From Bacillus sp. (in: firmicutes) (GTDB taxonomy: Bacteria > Bacillota > Bacilli > Bacillales > Salisediminibacteriaceae): DNA of 63,880 bases. Both the position numbers and the translations under genes were made by a program. Shown here piece by piece: positions 1 to 10,962 of this stretch (position 1 is its first letter; each line of letters opens with the position of its first letter). Under the pieces are notes generated by a model. That model did no database searches. It was not told where the DNA came from and saw only the letters and a list, made by a program, of their open reading frames with translations. Location of the stretch: positions 1-63,880 of the forward strand of contig JAJOJL010000059.1 of NCBI GenBank assembly GCA_021208645.1, given 5' to 3'.

Positions 1-281
1 TCCGAAAGATTGAAGGGAAAGCTATCCCTTAGCAGAGCTTTGTCGTCGTTGCACCAGTCTAATTGTAAATAATTTTCCAAATGGACAGGACCACCTTTAA
101 TTGGGTATTTGCTTTTTTGGCTCTTAAACAGAAGAATGATTAAACTGAAAAATTTAAACATTTATTTATGCAACACTAGTGACTTTTAATAATAAATTAT
201 TTTGTAGTTTAGTTTTCGAGAACGGTAAAGATTGATATAATGAAGGTTATGCTAAGATTTTGAATACATAGAGGTGGTATC
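1..281. other. Leader region before rqcH, no gene seen
   Basis: No open frame with recognisable protein is present. A small hairpin (AAGGGA...TCCCTT, about 14-30) lies near the window edge and could belong to an upstream terminator. The right end carries the rqcH promoter and a good ribosome binding site (GAGGTGG at 271-277). Confidence 0.5.
236..241 (+). promoter_or_regulatory. Candidate sigma-A -10 box of rqcH
   Basis: A perfect TATAAT lies 41 bases before the rqcH start. The matching -35 is weak (TTTCGA-like near 214), so the promoter is only moderately supported. Confidence 0.45.
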
Positions 282-2002
282 ATGTCGTTCGATGGAATCG
301 TTACCCGTGCAGTCGTTCATGAAATTCAAGAGCAACTTATATCTGGGCGGATTGTAAAAATACATCAGCCTTATAAAACTGATTTAGTCATCACCATTCG
401 TGCCAGAGGAAGAAATCATACATTATTTATCTCTGCCAATCCTTCTTTTGCTAGGCTCCATCTAACAAAGGAGAAGTTTGACAACCCACAGGAGCCACCA
501 ATGTTTTGCATGCTGTTAAGGAAACATTTGGAAGGGAGCATACTCGAAAATATTGAGCAGAAGGGTCTTGAGAGAATTGTCACTTTTTCCTTTAAAGGCA
601 AAAATGAACTTGGAGATGTCTCCTATAAAACGTTGATCATAGAGTTTATGGGACGTCACAGTAATATTCTCTTTGTCAATCGAGATGACAAAAAATTATC
701 GATAGCATCAAGCATATTCCCCCTTCCTTATCAAGTTACCGGACTGTACTTCCTGGGCAAGAATACAGAGAGCCGCCTCATCAAGATAAATTAAATCCGT
801 TAGAAGTGGATGAGGAAACACTTCTGAGGAAACTGGATTTTAACCAGGGCAAAATGGACCAGCAGTTGCTTAATACGTTCAGTGGGTTGTCTCCCCAGAT
901 TATTAAAGAGATCTTATTTCAAGCAAAGTTCTCCAACCGGGACACATTACCAAAGGCGTTTTTCGACGTGCTGTCACCTGTAAAAGACCATATTTACCAA
1001 CCACAGCGAATTGTTTTTGAACAAGGAGCTAAGGAGACGTTCTCTGTTGTGGAATTAACTCATTTGGACGGAGAAGTTATTATTTTCGATAATGTCATGA
1101 GTTGTTGGATCGTTATTATTCAGGTAAAGCGGAGCGGGACCGGGTCAAGCAGCAAGCAAATGATTTGGAGAAGTTTTTACGGAACGAGTTTAATAAAAAT
1201 AAGAAAAAAAATTAAGAAACTGGAAAAGACGTTGAGTGATGCCGATAAGGCACAGCAAGAGCAACGGTATGGCGAATTGCTGACAGCTCATATGCATTTG
1301 TTTAAACAAGGGGTCAAAGAAGTGACTGTAACGGATTATTATGATCCGGAGCAAGGGGAAGTTACGATTCCTTTGGATCCACAGAAGTCCCCATCGGAAA
1401 ATGCGCAGCACTATTTTAAACGGTATCATAAGCTGAAAAATTCCGTCGCTGTTGTAGAGGAACAAATTGAACGCGCTGAGGAAGAAATGGCGTATTTGGA
1501 TCAGTTGATTCAGCAGGTGGAAACTGCCTCACCAAGGGACATTGAAGAGATTCGGGAAGAACTAGCAGAAGAAGGATACATGAAAAGGCGGGTTCAGTCG
1601 AAGAAGAAAAATCGCAAACCAGATAAGCCAATGTTGGAGCAATATGTTTCCTCTGAGGGTGTTGAAATTTTAGTAGGGAAAAACAACAAGCAAAACGAGT
1701 ATTTAACGAACCGTTTTGCTAGACAAGGGGACACATGGCTTCATACAAAGGATATTCCAGGTTCACATGTGGTAATTAGAGCAGGAGTAGATGAGTTTGG
1801 GGAGAAGACGCTATTGGAAGCGGCCAATTTAGCTGCCTATTTTAGTAAAGGTCGTCAGTCTGGGCAAGTTCCCGTGGATTACACATTGATCAGACATGTG
1901 AAAAAGCCTAGTGGGGCAAAGCCTGGCTATGTAACGTACGACAATCAAACGACGGTTTATGTGACACCAGATGAGGATTTGGTAAGGACGTTACGAAAGT
2001 AG
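282..2002 (+). CDS. rqcH: RqcH, Rqc2/NEMF-family ribosome quality control factor (frameshifted as sequenced)
   Basis: RqcH binds stalled 50S-peptidyl-tRNA and directs C-terminal alanine tailing of the nascent chain. The N-terminal NFACT domain begins [16 protein letters not shown] coiled coil follows, and the NFACT-R domain near the end holds [17 protein letters not shown]. Three indels break the frame. About 690-695, in A6, the true frame then gives [11 protein letters not shown] and [13 protein letters not shown]. About 1096-1100 one base is missing, giving [16 protein letters not shown]. At 1204-1211 one extra A in A8 restores the frame. Corrected length is about 573 aa, as in B. subtilis. 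Residue 97 is Glu where the family has the Asp of the Asp97-Arg98 pair. ATG at 282 follows GAGGTGG. Confidence 0.93.
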
Positions 2003-2043
2003 TTAGAAGGTGTTGATAAGTATATCGGTGTCGTAACATAGTT

Positions 2044-2096
2044 GGAGTTGGAGAAAGCATTTTCGTATGGAATTGTTCCCTCCATCTCCTTTTTTT
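2044..2096 (+). terminator. Rho-independent terminator of rqcH
   Basis: GGAGttGGAG (2044-2053) pairs with CTCCatCTCC (2080-2089) and is followed by a run of T. It sits between the rqcH stop and the convergent gene ending at 2111. Confidence 0.7.
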
Positions 2097-2110
2097 ACTA
2101 TGTTATTCCG

Positions 2111-2875
2111 TTATTCCCCACGGTTAAAAACCTGTTCATCATAAATCCCGTACTGCCAGACAATCTCTCCGTCTTTGTTAAAAGCTTGTACTTCTAGATA
2201 ATCCACCTTTTCCATTCTGTCAAACACGCTATACCAAAGCCTAATCCCATTACCAATATCAATAATATTGCTCCCTTGGGTAAAATCATTATTACGGAGA
2301 ATCACCTTTTCCACTTCCTCCATCGTAATGACTCCGTTCAGACTTTTAACAACTGTATTAAAGATGCTATCGTTGCTTACACTCATTCCATCAGCTGGAT
2401 TAATTTCATCAAAGTAAAATACGTTGGGGTATCTTTCTCCATCCCTATGTATCTCTAAAATATAACTATCCTCGTTTTTATAAAACAAGAGAAAGTGTGA
2501 ATCACCCGTTTCCGAATATAGTAATTGTGAGCTTGCTGAAAGATAATGATCTAAGAGGTCAGCTTCCACGAGAGAACGATTAGCCACAAATAAACTAGTT
2601 TGCAACCATTCAACATCCCACTTTAATCCTTCGTTAATAACTGTTAGTTCACCGTTTTTTAATCTTAAATCTGCCATTTCTTTCTTATAAATCTCCAATT
2701 GAGCCTGTAAACTCTCCACTTCCTTTTCCAATTCTTTCATTTGAAAAATGGTGTCCTCATCTACTTGAACGGCTTCCTCATCTATATTTCCTGGATCTCT
2801 AAAGAAGATATTTACGGCAGCAATGAGCGCAATTATAACGAGAAAGCTAACGTACGGTTTTTTTCCCATGATCAT
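2111..2875 (-). CDS. Hypothetical single-pass membrane protein with coiled coil
   Basis: Not recognised. The 254-aa protein has a short positive N-terminus (MIMGKKPYVS), one transmembrane segment at about residues 9-25, an acidic linker, and a Glu/Lys/Leu-rich coiled coil at about 40-95. A soluble domain of about 150 residues follows, rich in aromatic and acidic residues with several IxEIHRDGERYP-like beta stretches. The topology suggests a membrane-anchored extracellular sensor or scaffold, but no catalytic motif is visible. It is convergent with rqcH and upstream of neither neighbour, so it is probably monocistronic. ATG at 2875 follows GAGGGAG. Confidence 0.6.
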   Translation of the reverse strand: MIMGKKPYVSFLVIIALIAAVNIFFRDPGNIDEEAVQVDEDTIFQMKELEKEVESLQAQLEIYKKEMADLRLKNGELTVINEGLKWDVEWLQTSLFVANRSLVEADLLDHYLSASSQLLYSETGDSHFLLFYKNEDSYILEIHRDGERYPNVFYFDEINPADGMSVSNDSIFNTVVKSLNGVITMEEVEKVILRNNDFTQGSNIIDIGNGIRLWYSVFDRMEKVDYLEVQAFNKDGEIVWQYGIYDEQVFNRGE

Positions 2876-2969
2876 CCCCTACTCCCTCAAATTACTTTGG
2901 ATCACCTTCTCTGTTGCTTCCTTACATTCTACTACCTTTGTCCAAAAATGTAATCTACTGAATACATAA

Positions 2970-3000
2970 AAAAACACGAGCTCCTATTTAGAAGCTCGTG
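2970..3000 (-). terminator. Terminator of the ABC exporter operon
   Basis: CACGAGCT (2975-2982) pairs with AGCTCGTG (2993-3000). On the minus strand the stem is followed by a T run, directly after the stop of the second ABC gene at 3008. Confidence 0.8.
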
Positions 3001-3007
3001 CCTTATT

Positions 3008-4865
3008 TTAACCAGCGTCTAATACTTTAAACTGCGCTTTCACAAGGGAGTAATACTCTCCTTTTTCTTCCATAAGCTGGTCGTGATTACCTTGTTCAAT
3101 AATATTCCCTTGCTCGAGTACAATAATTTTGTCTGCTTCCCGAATGGTGGACAGGCGGTGAGCAATCATGATCGCCGTACGGCCGTGTAAGAGGCGACGT
3201 AACGCCTGTTGAATCACCTGTTCCGTTTCCGTATCAATGGAAGCCGTTGCTTCATCTAAAATAAGAATTTGCGGGTCGGCAAGGAGTGCCCTTGCGAAGG
3301 ACAATAACTGTCTTTCCCCAACAGATAAAACATTCCCTCGCTCTTCAACTTCTGTGTCATAGCCGTTTTTCAACTGAGAAATGAATTTGTGAGCACCGAC
3401 TGTCTTCGCTGCCTCGATAACTTCCTCATCGGTGGCGTTAGGTCGGCCAAAACGAATATTATCCAATATCGTTCCAGAGAAGATAAACGTGTCCTGAAGT
3501 ACAATACTCACCTTTTCTCGTAAACTATCAAGTTTTATATCCCGGAGATCATGGCCGTCGATCGTAATCCGGCCTTTTGTAGGATCATAGAAACGGGTAA
3601 TAAGGTTAACGATCGTCGTCTTCCCGCTTCCCGTATGTCCCACTAGCGCAACCGTGGATCCTGCATCCATCGTTAAGTTAATTCCCTTCAATGCTTTACG
3701 CTCTTCGTCATAGGCAAACTCTACATTTTCAAATTGAATCTTTCCGTCAATCTGCTTGAGTGTCTTTGCCTTTGCTTTTTCTGGAACGGAAGGACGCTCA
3801 TCTAGAAATTCGAAAATACGTTCAGATGAGGCCATACCAACTAAAAGCTGGTTATAAACTTGCCCTAGTCGGGATATTGGCTCCCAGAACATCCCAATAT
3901 AGATAGCAAATGCTACGAAATCTCCGATGGAAATGGACCCTGCTTGAATAAGGTAGACGCCGTACCAAAGAAGTACCGCTGTTCCGATAGCCCCGCTCAT
4001 TTCCACAAACGGACGGAACAAGGCGTTTTTCTGGGTAGCATCACGCCAAGCTTCAAAGTTATCTTGATTCATCATCTTAAAGAACCCGATATTTTCCTTT
4101 TCTTGTGTATAGGATTGAGTAACACGAATCCCTTGTATGCTTTCATTTAAGTGGGAGTTAATCATGGACTGCTTAATACGCACAGTCTGCCAAGATCGGC
4201 GGATTTTTCGTCTCAGCTTTGTTGAAATAATGAACATGATCGGCAAAACAATCATAATTGCCAGTGTCAGCTCAGGACTTATCAAGAACAAGAGGAAGAT
4301 AATCCCAAACAGCATGAGTAAGTCCATGAGCAGGTTAATTACCCCATTTGTAAACAAGTCTTGCAACGAGTTGACGTCGTTTGTAATCCTAACGAGAATA
4401 GAACCGGCTGAGCGCTGGTCAAAGAAACGATGGGAAAGCTTTTGAATATGATCAAATAACTGTTTCCTCAAGTCGAAAATGACGTGTTGCCCTACTTTGT
4501 TCATGTAATAAATTCGAATCACATTCCCTACCCAGGAGATGGCGTACATCCCCGCAAGGACGGCGACCATGAGCCATAAAAAGTTCAGGTCCCCATAATC
4601 GATAATATTATCTAAAGCGACACTACCGATTAACATCGGTGCAAGCATTCGCACTGCCGTTGCCAAAAGCATCCCTAATATGGCCAGTGGCAGCAAGGTC
4701 TTCGCATAAGGCTTCATGTAGCGAAGGAGCCTCATCATTTGCAGCCAGTTAAACGGCTTCTCGATGGCCTGATCGGTGGAATAGTGAAATCGTTTTAAAG
4801 TACGTTCTTCTGCTTTTGATTTTGTTTCCGTTGTATTCGTTGTTTTTTTCTGACAAGCTCTTCAC
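3008..4865 (-). CDS. ABC exporter half-transporter, subunit with consensus catalytic Glu (N-terminus frameshifted)
   Basis: The protein has six membrane segments (about residues 15-300 of the 576-aa open frame from 4738) followed by an ATPase domain. Walker A is GHTGSGKTTIV, the signature is variant LSVGERQLLSFARA, and Walker B plus catalytic Glu is ILILDEATASID. The frame continues upstream of 4738 (TKSKAEERTLKRFHY) to an A7 run at 4843-4849. With six A the frame joins a GTG at 4865, giving about 620 aa. That start lies just after the partner stop (4869). This subunit supplies the hydrolysis-competent site of a heterodimer of the BmrCD/YfiBC/YknUV kind. Substrate is unknown; drugs or lipids are typical. 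Confidence 0.85.
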
Positions 4866-4868
4866 CCC

Positions 4869-6620
4869 CTACCTTGCTTCCTTTAAAAACATATTGCGAT
4901 CCTTAAATTGAATATCATAAATCCGGCGATAATGACCTTCATTTCGCACTAGCTCCTCGTGTGTTCCCCGCTCCACAATTTCTCCATTATCGAGGACAAT
5001 AATCTCATCTGCATGCATGAGGGAAGAGATGCGGTGAGCAATGATAAAGGTTGTTCTTCCCTTCATTACCTCTTTGAAGGCCGCTTGAATCTTTGCCTCC
5101 GTTTCCATATCTACAGCACTTGTAGCATCATCTAAAATGAGAATACTTGGGTCAATACAAATGGCCCTTGCGATAGCAATCCGCTGCTTTTGTCCACCAG
5201 AAAGCCCCATCCCCCGTTCTCCTAGAATCGTATCGTAACCATTGGGTAGTTCCATAATAAACTCATGGGCCTGGGCACGTTTCGCTGCATCAATAATCTG
5301 CTCCATCGTAGCTTCAGGGGCACCGTATGAAATATTATCTTTAATGGAGGAGGAAAACAGGAAAGATTCCTGTAGTACAACTCCTATGTTGTGACGGACT
5401 GATTTCAAAGCATATCGTTGTAACGGATAACCGTCAATCAGTATCTCTCCCCGATTCGGCTCATAAAAACGAGAGATTAATTGAGTAATGGATGTTTTCC
5501 CTGAACCGGTTGCACCGATAAGACCGATTGTTTTCCCTGGGGGCGCATCGAAGGAAATGTTTTTTAAAGCAAGCTCATCTTCACTGTCGTAACGGTGTGT
5601 TACGTTAATAAATTGTACATGCCCTTCTAAACGTTCAACGTGAATGGCATCTTTTTCATCAAATATGTCTTCTTGTTCGTCAAGCACCTGCAATAAGCGT
5701 TCCCCTGATGCTTTTGATTGTGAAAACATATTGATGATGAATCCAAGCCCCATTAATGGGCCAATGATGTACCAAATTAAACTAAAGAAAGCGACGAGGG
5801 CCCCTGGTGTTAAATCACCATTGATGACGAGAAAACCTCCGTATCCAAGGAGTACTACAACACAAATGTGACCGATGAGTTCCATAATTGGGAAGTATTT
5901 GGCCCATATTCCTGATGTATAAATGAATTTATCTTTATAGTCATTATTTTTCTCATCAAAACGGCCGATTTCATAGTTTTCTTTTGACAAGGATTTGACG
6001 GTGTTCATCCCGCTAATGTTCTCCTGCACTTTCGTCGTCATACTCGCAAAGGATTTACGAATATCCTTGAACGCTGGATGCACCTTCTTATCAAACTGAT
6101 ACACAGTTATCACTAAGAAAGGCATAGCGGCTAATGTGAGTAAAGCTAGGCTCGGACTGTAATAGAACATAATACCCATACTTAAACCTACGAGCATAAG
6201 TAAGTTAATTAGTTGGGCACACCCGAAAGATAAAAAGAAACGGAATCCCTCCACGTCTGCTGTTAACCGTGACATGAGGTCCCCCGTTCGAGCATTATCG
6301 TAATAGCGAAAAGGTAAAAATTGCAATTTACGATAGAGTGCATTACGTAATTCGTATACAGATCGAATACCAAAAAGGTCACCTAAGTATTGATGAAAAT
6401 AAACAAAGACCCCTTTTAGTGCCATGAGCACCAAAAATCCGATCGATACGTACGGAACGAGATGATAGTTACCTCCTAGTACAACTCTGTCGATTGTAAT
6501 TTCTAGGATGATTGGATAGACTACTGTAATTCCAGTTACCAACAACAACGTTAAAATTGAAAAAATAAAGTACTTTTTATATGGCCAATAAAACTCCTTT
6601 AAACGCTTGAATGTATTCAA
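4869..6620 (-). CDS. ABC exporter half-transporter, subunit with degenerate catalytic site
   Basis: This is the first gene of the two-gene exporter operon, 583 aa from TTG at 6620 (GGAGG 8 nt upstream; the in-frame GTG at 6629 abuts the ribosome site). Six membrane segments are followed by a nucleotide-binding domain with Walker A GATGSGKTSIT, signature LSGGQKQRIAIARA and Walker B ILILDDATSAVD. Asp replaces the catalytic Glu after Walker B, which is the usual mark of the non-hydrolysing partner in heterodimeric ABC exporters such as BmrC. The next gene encodes the partner with Glu. Family is certain; the export substrate cannot be told. Confidence 0.88.
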   Translation of the reverse strand: MNTFKRLKEFYWPYKKYFIFSILTLLLVTGITVVYPIILEITIDRVVLGGNYHLVPYVSIGFLVLMALKGVFVYFHQYLGDLFGIRSVYELRNALYRKLQFLPFRYYDNARTGDLMSRLTADVEGFRFFLSFGCAQLINLLMLVGLSMGIMFYYSPSLALLTLAAMPFLVITVYQFDKKVHPAFKDIRKSFASMTTKVQENISGMNTVKSLSKENYEIGRFDEKNNDYKDKFIYTSGIWAKYFPIMELIGHICVVVLLGYGGFLVINGDLTPGALVAFFSLIWYIIGPLMGLGFIINMFSQSKASGERLLQVLDEQEDIFDEKDAIHVERLEGHVQFINVTHRYDSEDELALKNISFDAPPGKTIGLIGATGSGKTSITQLISRFYEPNRGEILIDGYPLQRYALKSVRHNIGVVLQESFLFSSSIKDNISYGAPEATMEQIIDAAKRAQAHEFIMELPNGYDTILGERGMGLSGGQKQRIAIARAICIDPSILILDDATSAVDMETEAKIQAAFKEVMKGRTTFIIAHRISSLMHADEIIVLDNGEIVERGTHEELVRNEGHYRRIYDIQFKDRNMFLKEAR

Positions 6621-7213
6621 TCGATACACCTCCTGTTCTTTTCTTCACGATTGAATGTGGAATGAAATTTAATTAAACTTCAAAGATTCTGACGAATTAG
6701 AATAATAACATATAATAGGGAACATTACTAATATATCGGTTTCCGAAATAAATTTCTATGTAGGCGGACTCTCTTTTTGAGCCATATTCATGGATTTAAC
6801 ACTGTTTCCATGGGATTATCTTTTCTTTTTGCCATATTTCCTGCTAATTACTTCGGTTTACAAAATTGTGGTTGTGGTTGGTGGGAAAAACAGTTGGTGG
6901 ATTTTCCTCTTCATTTTATTAGTTTATTAGGTTGCCGCTTGTCTGTATGTGTGTTTTTGGGAGGAAGAGGGGAGTGGTTCTAAAGTGATTTTCATTTGCT
7001 ACCAGCGTTTTTTTCTGTTTTAACGGAGGTTCGAGCTATTTTCTGTGGTCTACTTCCGTTTATTTGCTGTTTATTTTACGGTTGGGCATGGTTTCTTCCC
7101 TATCGGCATTAACTACTGAATTTTTTCCGGCAAGGCATGCTCTTTTCTTACTCTTACCAATATTTCCTTGCCATCTAACAACAATTCAGTCTGAAATCCC
7201 CTTCTTCACAATC
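6621..7213. other. Gene-poor gap between ABC operon and pyr operon tail
   Basis: About 590 bases without a credible gene. Short plus-strand frames (around 6777-6983 and 7064-7264) are Cys/Phe/Leu-rich, lack ribosome sites and resemble no family. A TCGGtttCCGA palindrome near 6735-6746 lies upstream of the ABC operon and could be an operator. The right part contains direct and inverted copies of short TCCGT/ACGGA strings around 7020-7080. Confidence 0.4.
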
Positions 7214-7257
7214 AAAAACAGAGCACCAATGTCTCTACACATCAGTACTCTGTTTTT
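7214..7257 (-). terminator. Terminator of the pyr operon overlapping the last stop codon
   Basis: AAAACAGAG...CTCTGTTTT forms the stem, with a T run on the minus strand. The methyltransferase stop (TAG at 7235-7237) falls inside the loop, so the last codons form the 5' arm of the hairpin. Confidence 0.75.
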
Positions 7258-7910
7258 CAGCTAAAGTAATTAAAGCAATATCCTCTAAGGAAAGCTTGTT
7301 TTCTATTTCCATAAAACCACAGTCCTGTAAAAGCTCTTCCATTGTTCGTGCTGTATACTGGTGGCGGCGTTCAGAGATCCTCCCCCATTGGAGGAGAGTG
7401 TCTTTCTCCATACCTGATAGCTTCCAATCACAGGAAAGCTCAACTGCCACTTTTGCTGTTAGCCTTTCGCTTGGGTTCAAAAGAGCCAGCCGTCCCCCTG
7501 GTTTTAACACACGATGCATTTCCTTTAAAGCGACCGAAGGGTCAGGAAGCAAAAAAAACGACACAGTGGATAAAACGAGGTCAAAACATCTCGTCTCTAA
7601 ATGGCAAATCTTCCGCATCTCCTTGCAAAAACACGGGTGGTACGTGAAATATTCCATCACCACTCACAATTTCCTTCGCTCGCGTAATCATCCCCGCTGA
7701 TAAATCAATACCTGTAATCATAGTCGAGCTATCTGCCCCTTTTAACAGAAGCCTCCCTGTGCCGCACCCCACATCCAAGACAGACTTCCCTGCCCAGGAG
7801 CCGGTCAAGGCCACTAACTGGTCGTGGAGACTCGACAACCACGAGGTTTGCACCATTTGATCAAAGAAATCTACGCGGCTGTCAAACTCCTCTGCTCCAA
7901 TCCTACGCAT
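7235..7910 (-). CDS. Class I SAM-dependent methyltransferase at the end of the pyr operon (frameshifted)
   Basis: About 225 aa. Motif I is SVLDVGCGTGRLL, motif II region GIDLSAGMI, then AEDLPFRDE..FDLVLSTVSFF and MHRVLKPGGRLALLNPSE, the layout of Methyltransf_11/UbiE-like small-molecule or tRNA methyltransferases. The frame breaks at TTTT about 7587-7590. With TTT the sequence reads DEMFDLVLS without interruption. The start (7910) lies 3 nt after the pyrE stop with its ribosome site (GAGGTATAGG) inside pyrE, so it is translated with the pyr operon. B. subtilis has no such gene here. The substrate cannot be inferred beyond possible co-expression with pyrimidine synthesis. Confidence 0.82.
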
Positions 7911-7913
7911 ATC

Positions 7914-8564
7914 CTATACCTCGTTTGCTCCAGCCCACTGCTTTGGATTGGCGCGCCATTCTTGCAGTAGAGGCAAATCTTCCGCTTTAATGCTCTCCAT
8001 TTTTACCGCTTCGTCTAGGAGCTTAGAATACGTCGTTAATGTGGAAAATGGAATTTCTGCCCCGTCAAAGGCTTCCTTTGCCAAATCAAACTCATACGTA
8101 AAAATGGCACAAACGCCTAACACTTCGCCCCCTGCTTCCCTTACGCCGTTCGCTGCTTGAATAGAAGAGCCCCCTGTAGAGATTAAGTCTTCAATGACTA
8201 CGACTTTGCTTCCTTCTTTCAGCACACCTTCAATCATATTTTGCTTGCCGTGGCCCTTCGCCTTCGAGCGGATATAAATCATTGGTAAACCTAAAATATC
8301 GGCTACCCATGCAGCATGGGGGATTCCTGCTGTTGCCGTTCCAGCAATCACTTCTACCTCTGGATAGTCGGACTTAATTTTTTCCGCGAATTGGCTAGCA
8401 ATTTCTTTCCTTACTTCTGGAAAAGACATGGTTAAACGATTGTCACAATAAATCGGTGACTTTAATCCTGAACTCCATGTAAAAGGATTGGCTGGCTGTA
8501 AGGACACGGCCCCGATGGTTAAAAGCGATTTGGCTATGTTTCCATTGAAATTAACTGAAGTCAT
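7914..8564 (-). CDS. pyrE: Orotate phosphoribosyltransferase
   Basis: Converts orotate and PRPP to OMP. The 216-aa protein has the PRPP-binding motif VVVIEDLISTGGSS (residues 121-134) and a Lys-rich catalytic loop RSKAKGHGKQN (99-109). It is the second-last gene of the operon. The pyrF stop is adjacent (8565), so translation is probably coupled. Length matches the family. The product is channelled to PyrF. Confidence 0.97.
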   Translation of the reverse strand: MTSVNFNGNIAKSLLTIGAVSLQPANPFTWSSGLKSPIYCDNRLTMSFPEVRKEIASQFAEKIKSDYPEVEVIAGTATAGIPHAAWVADILGLPMIYIRSKAKGHGKQNMIEGVLKEGSKVVVIEDLISTGGSSIQAANGVREAGGEVLGVCAIFTYEFDLAKEAFDGAEIPFSTLTTYSKLLDEAVKMESIKAEDLPLLQEWRANPKQWAGANEV

Positions 8565-9277
8565 TTATCCCTGTCTCCATTCTTTATTGTATTCTCTATA
8601 AGCTTCGACTGGATTGTTCGCTCTTGTGATACCTCTACCAACTACGATGGCATCAGCACCGTATGCTGCTGCAAGCTGAGGTGTAACAACGCGTTGCTGG
8701 TCATTTGCAGCGTCTTCGGCTCTTCTAATCCCTGGAGTAACAGTGTAAAAAGGGGCCTCGATCGTCTGACGGATAAGCTGTACCTCTTGGGCAGAGCAAA
8801 CGACCCCATCTAAGCCTGCTTCCTTCACGCGCCCACATAAATGAAGAACATGATCCTCTAGGCTTCCTGGAATCATCAATTCCCGCTGCATCATTTCTTC
8901 TGAAGTACTTGTTAACTGGGTAACAGCGATACAGGTAGGTACCTTCCCACCAGCCTTTGTTCCGGCAACAAGTCCTTCCTTCGCTGCTTTCATCATTTCC
9001 ACGCCCCCCATGGCGTGAACATTGACAATGTCCACCTCAAGGGAAGCAAGCTGGGTCATGGCTCGTTTAACTGTCGTAGGAATGTCATGTAGTTTTAAGT
9101 CTAAGAAAATATGATGCCCTTGTTCTTTTAAAGCATAAATGAACGACTGACCTTCTTTGTAAAAAAGCTCCATGCCAACTTTCACAAACAGGTTTTTACC
9201 CTCAAAGGGGCTTAAAAACGGTAATGCTTCGTCTCGGTTCGGAAAATCCAAGGCCACGATTAGGGGACGAGATTCCA

Positions 9278-9278
<1 letters not shown>
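8565..9278 (-). CDS. pyrF: Orotidine 5'-phosphate decarboxylase
   Basis: Catalyses the last step of UMP synthesis. The 237-aa TIM barrel carries the catalytic tetrad region FLDLKLHDIPTTV (Asp60, Lys62, Asp65), and Lys33 in VKVGMELF binds substrate. The start ATG overlaps the pyrD stop (TAATG). Confidence 0.97.

Positions 9279-10958
<1,680 letters not shown>

Positions 10959-10962
<4 letters not shown>

Noticed and set aside
6777-7264. Two short plus-strand frames with hydrophobic, Cys-rich products
   Set aside because: No ribosome binding site, no recognisable domain; the second runs into the methyltransferase terminator.
7581-7663. Two separate methyltransferase genes
   Set aside because: The fragments hold complementary motifs of one protein and join seamlessly after removing one T.
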